Shown here: piece by piece, positions 1-8,800 of the stretch
Numbering within the stretch: position 1 is the stretch's first letter
Layout: every line of letters starts with the position of its first letter
From: Pegea sp. RAD2-039
Taxonomy: Eukaryota > Chordata > Thaliacea > Salpida > Salpidae
Length of the DNA: 64,000 nt
Direction: 5' to 3'
Assembly: GCA_034620365.1 (NCBI GenBank)
Contig: JAQGEQ010000330.1
Location: 434,001 to 498,000, forward strand
The notes under the pieces: generated by a model
The model's input: only the letters and a program-made list of their open reading frames with translations
What the model was told of the DNA's origin: nothing
The model's database searches: none
Made by a program: the position numbers and the translations under genes

Positions 1-560
1 ACATTTTGTAACGTTGTTTTTTGAATTTTTTTTTATGTGAAGATTTATCAATTCTTAATTATTACTTTAAAATCATTCATAAAACCATCAATGTAACAAA
101 TCAACATTTATCAGTACGTTTGATGTATTGGAATTAGATTAAGAAAACTAGAATATAAGAAAGAATATAAAAAAGGAAAATCATTCTATCTCATTTAGCA
201 ACTTATTCCGTTGTTCGAGATTTAAAGATGAAAAACCATCAAAAGTCACAAAGGCTCAAAAGGATCTACAGAAATAAATAAAATATCTGACATTAAAATG
301 TACAAATCCTGTATTATTTTGTGAAAAAAATATGTGTGAAGAAATAAGAACTAAAAATACAAACAAATCTGACGTTTGAGTAATGAAACAAAACAGTTCA
401 AAAATATTCTAGCAATTTAAAGCAATTTCATCGATTAGATTAAAATAGACTGGTAACAAATTAGCATTTATTAGTTCTCCTGTTTCACGTATAAAGTTAC
501 AAAATAAGGAAAGCAATTCAAACTGTTCTAGCAACTCAATATGTTAATTCTAAAGATGTC
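1..560. repeat. Dispersed repeat copy, also at 37.6-38.14 kb
   Basis: This A+T-rich stretch has no credible ORF. It recurs in the same orientation at about 37,600-38,140 with scattered substitutions and small indels. Shared landmarks include the run around TCAACATTTATCAGTACG (positions 101-119 here). It abuts the 3' flank of gene A. In the second copy the matching DNA is separated from the gene F 3' flank by about 1.5 kb of other unit fragments, so the locus was rearranged after duplication. Confidence 0.7.
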
Positions 561-2931
561 AATTTCAAAAGACCAATCGGGTAAGTTATGAACTAGTACT
601 TTTGGAGATGATGTATTTCATATAGCATATTATATATAAAAATTTAGAATAACAACCAATTTTTTTATATGGTTTGTTATATAAATCTACATTAAATAAA
701 ACCGGAAATCTACAACCAATTTCTAAAATGAAAAAAGTAATGTCAATAAAAAAAGTCCAGATTACTAAGAAACAAAAGTTGTAAAATCTAAGTGTGACTA
801 AAAGAAGTTTCGGAAAAACTGCATAAGTGGTAAGGTTACACAAACCAGCACAAAATGATTAGGCAAAGATCATATTATCTTAATTGATTTTTAGATAAAT
901 TTGTATATAAGCTTCCTTCAAGTTGGAAAGAATTACCTCAAGGCTCTCTTTATCACGTGCATATAGTCGTTTTCAGTTATTTTGTTTTTAAATAAACTAC
1001 AGAGTACAATAATTTGCTCTTATGACAATTCTAGGCTACAGAATTATGTTAACATATATTTTGATGTTCTTAAAAAGAAATATATAATTTTGTCAATTTT
1101 TTGTTTGTTTTATCTAATAACTTAAAGTGTATACATCAGTTTTAGTTTCACTAATAGGTAAAGTTAAAGCAGAGCAACTTTTTATATAAATTTTTGCTGC
1201 TTGATACACGTAGCTAATAGACTTCATTTTTGAGCTATATTTCATTTAAGTAAAATTACTTTTGCTATTTGATAGAAAAACAAGTTCTACTATATTTGTA
1301 TTTGTACAAATAAAACGTGTTAAAAATACAACAAAATAATATACATTTCAAAAAGAAGTTAGAAGAGTCGCCTTTATCTCGTCGCTTGAAGTTTCTGACA
1401 AAAGTTAAATCAGAAACTGTTATACGTTTCTCTACATAACACTTTTTGTATCATTGTATAAATGTGAAAATTTATTCTGGAAAATTTTTAGTAATTGACT
1501 CCTCTTAGTAGCGAGACAAAGTTATTGGGAGTTAAAATTTGTTATAACAACTTGCTATTACATTTAGAATAATATACATGATTATTCTTTGCAGTTAAAA
1601 TTTTTATTTTTATAAACATAATTTATAATGTTTATTATAGACATTATGATTTTTGGCTAAGACATCGTATAGATAGATGTGTTAAATCATCTTTTCGTTT
1701 ATCTAATGAAATATCCAGTTTTCTAATATTGTAAACAATAAACTGAAGTATTTTTGAAACATTTTTTTATGAACTAAATTCTACATAATGGTTTTTACGT
1801 CATCCACAAACTTATGCTGATTATTAAAAAAAATATTTTAAAGATAAACTAAAAGATTTTCTCAAAAAATTCGGTGAATTTGTAGATTGTATAATTTAAA
1901 GACATCGGCAAACTAAAGTTTCTAGATGTTTTGGTTTTATCTTGTTTGCTGAAAGTAATTCAGTTGAACAATTAATTGTGTTTAGATAAACTGAAAGTAA
2001 TTTAAGAAATGAAGAATATTATTAAATCTAATTTGACAATTTAAAATAATACTATTATAAAATAGTTTAAACTGAACTTACTGGCAAACATTAAGCAAGT
2101 ATTTCTTTTTCTGACGTAATAACTGGCTTGCTAACAAAGTTTAAGAAAATTAGATAATTATTTCAATTTTTCATCAACTCAGTCTTTCAAGTTAGTTTTA
2201 ACCATTCGGGTAATAAACGTCTAAGTGCTATAGCAGAAGGGATTAACTATGATGCAATATGATTTATTAAAAAGTATTTATTTCTAAAATGAAATGATAA
2301 ACAAAGTAGCATTAGGTTTGAAAAAAGAGATTTTTTGAATTAAAACTTTATTTTCTTGAAATTATTTTGAGTATCTACTAAAAACTGAAGTTTCAATTAA
2401 AAAATAAAAACAAATTGCAAAGAGTAATAAGTTGCAGAAATTTAAAAAGTTTTAAACGGATTTCTTAACAAAAACTAAAATCGATCAGCAGTTTGCACAG
2501 CATTGATTAACTAAGAACTTAAAATTTAAATACAGAAGCTTTTTGGTAAAAAATAAAGGAAAATAAAAAACTTGTGGGTTCAACTAAACTTGGACTAATA
2601 ACGAAATAAGATCGTTCGTTTAAAAAAAAAATACAAACCGCCAATCACAAACAATAACAAAGAAATGACTTTTCAAATCATTATTATTCACTGTAACATA
2701 CACCATTTGATCAATAAAACAAATATTAATAAAATAAAAACAAACCAAACTGAAAAAACAATTTTAAAAATTATATTTTTAAACCCTCTGATCTTCACAA
2801 ATTCATAATTATAAATTGCGAGTAAACTTTGACTAGCAAGATGATCTCACTTTTTCTGAGAAACATTCATCATTTCATGGCGTAATCAACTTGAAATTCA
2901 ACTAATTGTTTTTTCACAAAAAAACATATTC
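530..2931 (-). repeat. Zinc-finger unit 3' flank, downstream of gene A
   Basis: About 2.4 kb lying 3' of gene A. It is near-identical by eye to 39,625-42,037 downstream of gene F, and clearly related to the flanks of B (8,718-11,040, inverted), C (14,770-17,031) and D (26,462-28,800, inverted). Just after the stop codon it contains the decayed terminal finger shared by type-1 genes. No ORF in it looks real: the 85-codon frame at 586-843 recurs only because the block is duplicated (39,750-39,941). Confidence 0.8.
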
Positions 2932-3726
2932 CTATGATTTCTCGCCGGTATGAGTCCTTTCATGAGTTACAAGAGTAGAATTTCGAGCAAATCGTCTTCC
3001 ACAAACAGCACAATCATATGGCTTCTCACCAGTATGAGTTCTTTCATGAGTTAAAAGATTGGAATTATGAGTAAATTTTCTTCCACAAGCAATACATTCA
3101 TATGGCTTCTCGCCAGTATGGGTTCTTTCATGACATAACAAACGGGTTTTTTGACTAAACTTTCTTTCACAAACTATACATTCATATGGTTTTTCGCCAG
3201 TATGAGTTCTTTCATGACATAGAAGACTAGATCTATGACTAAATTTTCTTCCACAAACAATGCATTCATATGGCTTCTCACCAGTATGAGTTCTTTCATG
3301 ACATAACAAATGGTTTTTTTGACTAAATTTTCTTTCACAAACTATACATTCATATGGTTTCTCACCAGTATGAGTTCTTTTGTGAATGACAAGCTTAGAT
3401 TTGAATGCAAAATGTTTGTTACAAACCAAGCATCTATTTTCGTTTTCCAAAGAAGATTTATCGTTACTTACAAGTTTGGTTTCTTTTTCTTGGTCTGCTT
3501 TTGCAGCCTTATTAACTTCTTCATATGAGTAACTTGTACTTGGTGTATCTCCTTTTAAACTATTTAAACTAGTTTGATCAACGTGATTCTTATGCTTGCT
3601 ATAAGCTCTACTAGAAGGGTTTCGCAAATTAGTCTCTTCTGGATTTTTCTTTGTAAAACTGTTCTTACTATCATCCAATGAAAGTTTTCTTTTTCGATTT
3701 AGTTTTTTGTCGTTCAGCAAATTCAT
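2932..3726 (-). CDS. C2H2 zinc-finger protein, gene A (type-2 N-terminus, six fingers)
   Basis: A 264-residue protein in one exon. Residues 1-98 are a low-complexity N-terminal region with the basic patch NRKRKLS followed by LDDS, probably a nuclear localisation signal beside a phosphorylatable acidic stretch (inference). Six C2H2 fingers run from Cys99 to the C-terminus, each CX2CX12HX3H with TGEKPY linkers. The helix -1/2/3/6 residues read FSKI, QNHC, HSSC, QTRC, HSNT, RSTT. The ATG at 3726 follows a splice-acceptor-like tract. The N-terminus matches gene G (type 2), but the last two fingers and the whole 3' flank match type-1 genes B and F, so the gene looks chimeric. Expected role: nuclear sequence-specific DNA binding; no effector domain is visible. 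Confidence 0.9.
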   Translation of the reverse strand: MNLLNDKKLNRKRKLSLDDSKNSFTKKNPEETNLRNPSSRAYSKHKNHVDQTSLNSLKGDTPSTSYSYEEVNKAAKADQEKETKLVSNDKSSLENENRCLVCNKHFAFKSKLVIHKRTHTGEKPYECIVCERKFSQKNHLLCHERTHTGEKPYECIVCGRKFSHRSSLLCHERTHTGEKPYECIVCERKFSQKTRLLCHERTHTGEKPYECIACGRKFTHNSNLLTHERTHTGEKPYDCAVCGRRFARNSTLVTHERTHTGEKS

Positions 3727-3741
3727 TGTTTACTTAATAAT

Positions 3742-3757
3742 CTGAATTTAAAAATTA
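3742..3757 (-). promoter_or_regulatory. Splice-acceptor-like tract upstream of gene A ATG
   Basis: On the minus strand a T-rich tract ends in AAATTCAG, 15 bases before the ATG. Gene G has the equivalent AAATTTAG followed by the same ATTATTAAGTAAA. This fits a 5'-UTR intron end or a trans-splicing acceptor; the sequence alone cannot tell which. Confidence 0.5.
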
Positions 3758-4620
3758 AATTTTCATTCATTTAAAAACGTCTATTGTTGTTATTAAAACG
3801 TTTATTACAAATTTAGAAAAATACTAATGAAACAATACATAGTTAATTTAAAGATTTTCATACAGAGTTATATTCCTTATTAATTTATTTCATGTGATAA
3901 AGTTTGTATACAAATTTTAGCAGTAAACCATTCACGTTTAAACAAAAGTTTTCTAGAAGGCTAAACCATAAGTTTATCATGTTTCACATACATAATAGTA
4001 TTTAGAATGAACTTTGTAAAAACAAAATGTTCTTAGCCTTTCAAACTTTTAAAACTTTAAAATAGTAAAGAAAAGCAATTTTTCATAAAATTAAGCAAGC
4101 TAGAAAATATTACATGAAATCGAAAACAATTCAGGATCATGTAACACCAATTGTAATATTTTATCCACATTAAGCCTACAATCAACTAGAAGATGCAAAA
4201 GATAATAAAGCACTCCCTTTGAGAAATTTATGCAACACAGTTGACGTTACCAAGCATATTCTGTTTAAGTATATTTAACAAGATATATATATATGATTAA
4301 ATCATAAAAGTGATTTATTGATCTTCAAAAAAGTTTGTAGAAATCATAATTTTGAAAGCAATGTTAGAAACATAAAAATATTTGCACGTAAATTATGATG
4401 ACAGAATCAAAGTTCTAGAAGTTTCTGCAGTTTGGATTTTGTAGCTTGTCGATTATTGTTTTGATGATTTTACTGCTTTGCTATTAATATTTGTTGTGCA
4501 TTAAAATTTTTCAGCAATATTGAATAACTGCAAATCTAAACTTCTTAAGAGGCTATGTTAGTGCAGCTTGCATTCTTTTTACATATTTTAACTTTTTTTA
4601 TAATATATGAGTTTTCCAAA
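3758..4620 (-). repeat. Type-2 5' flank of gene A
   Basis: Upstream region of gene A, homologous to the DNA upstream of gene G (57.72-59.28 kb). The best match is 4,080-4,560 against 58,780-59,270. It carries the GGTAACGTCA promoter-like module and a (TA)n run. In A the module lies only about 520 bases from the ATG, against about 1.2 kb in G, so this flank seems to have lost about 700 bases. Confidence 0.7.
4242..4251 (-). promoter_or_regulatory. CRE-like/TATA promoter module, gene A
   Basis: Minus-strand GGTAACGTCA is followed by AACTGTGTTGCATAAAT. The CRE-like half site ACGTCA with an A/T-rich TATA-like element about 10 bases further is shared with eight other copies upstream of family members. 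A (TA)n tract lies just 5' of it. Confidence 0.5.
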
Positions 4621-5400
4621 AGAACTTACATTTACAGATCATCAGATCTTTTCTTTACATTTGCAAATTCTTTCATGGCAACGATTTGAATTTCGACTAA
4701 ACTTTCTTTCACAAACAATATTTTCATATGGGTTTTCATTAAACATTTAAATAAAATGTTAATAAAACAATAGATAGTTTATTAAATTTTGATGGATGAT
4801 TTTTTTCATTTTCTTAAGGTGATATATTTAAAGGTTTTTATGATAATTGTAACTATAAATCAATCACGTTAAAAGAAAACTTTTCTAGAACGCTGAAACA
4901 GAAACTTATCATGCTTTATAAACAGATTGTATTTAAAGTGAATTTTTAAAACACAAAATCTTGATAATTTTTTGCAATAAACAAAAAACAATTGTTACTT
5001 ATATTTCAAAAATGAAATAGCAAAATATTGAGGTTTATATTGTAACAAAAAAGCCTCTTCTATTAGAAAGACATTGTTGTTGTTTTACATGTAACACTTA
5101 TGAGAACAAAACATCATTTGCTTGTGGAAATATTAAAAGGAGCTGCAAATAAATATTATAATGTATGCAAGAAAGAAAAAGGTTGAAACGTTTCAAACAA
5201 AGTAGACCCTACTCTTAAAGATTTCAAGAAAATAATTTTAAATGGTTTTATCCAATATCTAAGTGTTAATTTTTCAATAAAATTTAAATTTATGATGTAA
5301 CATACATTGAGAGCAACAATTAATTCAAAAAACGTATTAAAAGTGTTTTTTTATGTTTTAATGATAAATGTAATAAACTCAATATTTTCAACATACTCAA
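4621..5400 (-). pseudogene. Type-2 zinc-finger pseudogene remnant 1
   Basis: At 4,640-4,740 the minus strand reads as one decayed terminal finger ([18 protein letters not shown], then CHERICKCK), matching the last finger of gene G and of the 49.2-kb remnant. Its first Cys is replaced by Asn. Directly behind it, with almost the whole coding region missing, 4,760-5,400 matches type-2 upstream DNA. The gene has thus been collapsed by a large internal deletion. It lies upstream of gene B and points away from it. Confidence 0.7.
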
Positions 5401-5560
5401 TAAATTCAAATTTAAGTGTTGATTTTGATTTACTGATAATGCAGAAAACAAATGGAAAAGAATATTGAAACTTTAAAAACAAAATAAAATACAGAAAAAA
5501 GTTAAACATTAAAAGCTCAATTAAAGAAAATCAATAAATTAACACCATTGTAATTTATAA
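5050..5560. repeat. Shared distal upstream segment
   Basis: Recurs at 22.8-23.2, 32.1-32.7 and (more divergent) 58.1-58.6 kb, in each case between a type-2 5' flank and, where one exists, a type-1 gene. One copy has an 82-codon open frame (32,163-32,411) that is interrupted or shifted in the others, so it is not treated as a gene. Confidence 0.6.
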
Positions 5561-6506
5561 GAATTGTATAACCAGAAAAGGCAATATAAACTAATAAAAT
5601 TTAAATCAATTCTAATAATTTGACAGTCAAGAACATTTATCTAAAAATTTTATTTTGAATAGTATTGAAAATCTGATACTAAAATTCTATATCTGAAAAC
5701 TTTCATCTTTAACTTTATTCAATTTGTAAAAGGAAACTAATAACGAAAAAAACTAACAAAACATTACTAACAAACCAGTGTTGACTACAGAATGAACTAG
5801 GTATATAAAGTAATAGGAGATGAAGCATTTACGTAAATGGTAAAATATTCTACTATCACTACTAACAATAACAACACTACTTTTCCACTTATTGTTTGTA
5901 GCTTTGTGAATTAAAATATACTTCTTACTGCTCTTTTGAAATTCTATCTTAACACTTCACTTAATCATTTCTTTGTAGTTGGTACATAGTTGTTATATCA
6001 CTTTAATATTCTTTTTTGTGAAATCAAGTTTTTCCAGCGATTAATTACTGTATTCAGTCAAACACACCCACAAACTGATCCAAAAATAAATATAACTTTT
6101 AGAATAGTTTTTCAGAGGATTTATAAAAATAAAAATAAATGATTAATATCTGTAAGTACTTCTTGAAATTTATTTTTTGTTTGCAACTTTTAAAAATATA
6201 AATTACTCAAAATAATAAAAGTGAATGAACAAATACTCTTACAAAGTTTGGATTTTGCAGTTACTTTATAATAATAAAACAGCAAAAGCATCCAAATAAT
6301 AATCAACAACAACAAAATCAAAATAGTAAAAGCTTCTTTAACATTGATATCATCATCAGAATCTGCGTGCAAAGATTGTTTTGTTTCTAACATTACTTTC
6401 AAAATTATAATTTCTCCAAACTGTTTTGGAGTTTAATAAATCTTTTTTATGTATCAAATATATATATATATTCTTAAGAAGACTTTGACCAAAAGTTTAT
6501 ATGTTT

Positions 6507-6531
6507 GGTAACGTCATTTGTGTTATATATA
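6507..6531 (+). promoter_or_regulatory. CRE-like/TATA promoter module, gene B
   Basis: GGTAACGTCA (6,507-6,516) is followed six bases later by TTATATATA (6,523-6,531), about 1.16 kb before the ATG. Both the sequence and the spacing are repeated upstream of D, E, F and the orphan flank. This is the best candidate core promoter; a start site near 6,555-6,600 would fit (inference). Confidence 0.55.
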
Positions 6532-7640
6532 TTTTTAGAATTTATTTTAAATTATAAGGTTTTGTTGGTCTCTTTTGTCACTTTTAGTTACATGCAAACT
6601 TAATGCAAATATAGAAAAATGATTGTTGTTAGATGATCATGAATGATTTTTGATGTTTTGTAAACCTATGTAGCTTGCTTAATTTTATAAGAAAATTGCT
6701 AGTATTGTTTTTGTGAAGTTTCTGCAGGTATTGCGTTTAAACAAAAAATTTTCAAAACTTTTTGAAATAAAAATTTGTAGTAAATGTTTATAACTGTCAA
6801 AATATTAGACTTTAAGTCAATTTTTCTTCGTTTAATATGGCTTGTAATTTAATATGGCGATAAATTCTTTATACATTTCCATGATAGTTAAATATGTATT
6901 TTTTTTAATTTAAGCTTATCATTTTTAAATTAATTATAATTGAATGTAATTCAATGAGTCAAAATCAACTCATAATTTTCATTAAAATATTCTTTAACTA
7001 TAACTGAAATATATATATAAATATATAAATTAAACTAAGTATATTTGTAATTAAAATAACTAGAAAAAGTTTATATTTTTTTATCAATCGTTGCTCACTA
7101 TTTATGTAACATCATACAATTTAATTCTATTGAGGACTTTACACTTGAATATGAAAAAAATAACTGCAGATTAAAATCTGTAAAATAAAGGTCTAACTTC
7201 TTGTTGATCTGTTTTTAACTCTTTTAAATCTTACTTTTATTAGATACTTTTTAATTTTTATTTTCTGAACTACTGTTATTATTTTCACAAACAAACGTGT
7301 TTTGCCCTCGTAACTGCTACATGTAAAGCAATATTATCTTTTCTATAGAAGATTTTTTTTTTCTATTTATATATTATAGAATTGGATATTAGGTTGTCTA
7401 AATACTGAACTATAACCAACAATTTGTGAAAATACTTGCTTAAGTTTACAAAAAATTGTTCTTCAAATTCGTTTTAATGAAAATATGTATATAGAACATC
7501 ATAAGTTTCTTGTTAAAACTTTTACAAAACTTGATCTAAACTTGATTGTTATCATTAGTAAACAAACTTTATATAGCATATAAAAATTATATATCACTTA
7601 AAACTAAAATTATTTTATATACACATTTTAAAATTAACAA

Positions 7641-7655
7641 ATTTTTTTTCTTCAG
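7641..7655 (+). promoter_or_regulatory. Splice acceptor before gene B ATG
   Basis: The polypyrimidine tract TTTTTTTTCTTCAG ends 15 bases before the ATG and is conserved before C, D and E. A candidate donor CAG|GTATTG lies about 0.93 kb upstream. A leader intron or an SL trans-splicing acceptor would both explain it. Confidence 0.6.
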
Positions 7656-7670
7656 CCTATTAACTTGAAA

Positions 7671-8717
7671 ATGAACTTGATACAAGGCAGCAACTTTGCA
7701 CGGAAAAGAAAACTGTCATCAGATGATGATGAGAAAAGTTTTAATAATAAAATTGCAGAAAATAAAATTTTGGTAAACACTTCTTGTGGAATATATAACT
7801 TGTATAAAAGTCATGCTGATCAAAATAGTTTAAATAATACTAAAGAAATTCCAACAACTACAAGTTTCCCTTATAAAGAGACTAACAGCGATAAAAAAGC
7901 ATTCAAAGGGAAAGAATATAATGAAGAAAACAAACAATCATCTAATTTCAAAATCAAATTTGAATGCTTAGACTGTAACAAGAAATTTAAATTCAAATCT
8001 CAGCTTGTTTATCATGAAAGAACTCATACTGGTGAGAAGCCATATGAATGCATTGTTTGTGAAAGACAATTTAGTCATAGATCTAGTCTTCTAAGTCATG
8101 AAAGAACTCATACTGGTGAAAAGCCATATGAATGTACAGTTTGTGAAAGAAAATTTGCACAAAAATCTAATCTTTCAATTCATGAAAGAACTCATACTGG
8201 CGAGAAGCCGTATGAATGTATAGTTTGTGAAAAGAAGTTTAGTCAAAACACCAATTTGTTAAGTCATGAAAGAACTCATACTGGTGAGAAACCATATGAA
8301 TGTCTTGTTTGTGAAAGAAAATTTGCACAAAAATATAGTCTTTCAAGTCATGAAAGAATTCATACTGGCGAGAAACCATATGAATGTATTCTTTGTGAAA
8401 AGAAGTTTAGTCAAAAGTCTAGTCTTCATTGTCATGAAAGAACCCATACAGGTGAGAAGCCATATGAATGCATTGTTTGTGAAAGAAAATTTGGTCATAA
8501 ATTTAGTTTTCTATGTCATGAAAGAACCCATACTGGTGAGAAGCCATATGAATGTATTGTTTGCGGAAGAAAATTTACTCATATTTCCAATCTTTTAACT
8601 CATGAAAGAACTCATACTGGTGAGAAGCCATATGAATGTGCTGTTTGTGGAAGACGTTTTGCTCGAAATTCCACTCTTGTAACTCATGAAAGGACTCATA
8701 CCGGCGAGAAACCTTAG
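7671..8717 (+). CDS. C2H2 zinc-finger protein, gene B (type 1, nine fingers)
   Basis: A 348-residue intronless coding exon starting at the ATG of [17 protein letters not shown]; the upstream in-frame TTG is not a plausible eukaryotic start. Residues 1-98 are the type-1 N-terminal region ([11 protein letters not shown], likely nuclear localisation signal plus a CK2-like acidic serine site). Nine CX2CX12HX3H fingers start at Cys99. Helix -1/2/3/6 residues read FSQY, HSSS, QSNI, QTNS, QYSS, QSSC, HFSC, HSNT, RSTT. Finger 7 has Phe instead of the usual core Leu. The stop TAG falls exactly where the next finger's Tyr codon should be, and a decayed tenth finger follows. An AATAAA lies at about 8,847. 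Role inferred from the family: nuclear DNA binding. Confidence 0.93.
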   Translation: MNLIQGSNFARKRKLSSDDDEKSFNNKIAENKILVNTSCGIYNLYKSHADQNSLNNTKEIPTTTSFPYKETNSDKKAFKGKEYNEENKQSSNFKIKFECLDCNKKFKFKSQLVYHERTHTGEKPYECIVCERQFSHRSSLLSHERTHTGEKPYECTVCERKFAQKSNLSIHERTHTGEKPYECIVCEKKFSQNTNLLSHERTHTGEKPYECLVCERKFAQKYSLSSHERIHTGEKPYECILCEKKFSQKSSLHCHERTHTGEKPYECIVCERKFGHKFSFLCHERTHTGEKPYECIVCGRKFTHISNLLTHERTHTGEKPYECAVCGRRFARNSTLVTHERTHTGEKP

Positions 8718-8800
8718 GAATATGTTTTTTGTGAAAAAAAAATTTAGTTGAAATTCAAGTCAATTACGCCATGAAATGATGCATGTTTCTTAGAAAAAGT
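8718..8800 (+). pseudogene. Decayed tenth finger after gene B stop
   Basis: After the TAG the sequence still reads as a finger: EYVFCEKK, then after a one-base shift a near-complete helix ending in LRHEMMH. The first zinc-binding Cys is already Tyr. The same remnant follows the stops of A, C, D and F, so the truncating stop predates the duplications. Confidence 0.75.

Larger units (their letters stand above)
5570..7670 (+). repeat. Type-1 5' flank of gene B
   Basis: About 2 kb shared with the upstream DNA of genes C, D, E and F and with an orphan copy at 46.64-48.19 kb. In order it holds a conserved block around TTTACGTAAA (5,760-5,920), a (TA)n tract, the GGTAACGTCA/TATA module at 6,507, a candidate 5' splice site CAG|GTATTG at 6,727/6,728, and the acceptor at 7,641-7,655. 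No protein-coding gene is evident in it. Confidence 0.8.

Noticed and set aside
6190-6402. 70-codon frame with a hydrophobic stretch resembling a membrane segment
   Set aside because: The matching positions in the D, E and orphan flanks contain stops or indels. The hydrophobic look comes from A+T-rich composition.
6455-6475. (TA)n runs as meaningful microsatellites
   Set aside because: Short A/T runs are everywhere in this composition. Only those next to the promoter module were kept as context.
8266-8598. Long open frames in a second frame of the finger arrays (also at 17,050, 36,056, 42,157, 42,409 and 56,799)
   Set aside because: The 84-base finger period keeps an alternative frame open automatically ([19 protein letters not shown] repeats). 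They have no independent start signals and only mirror the real fingers.
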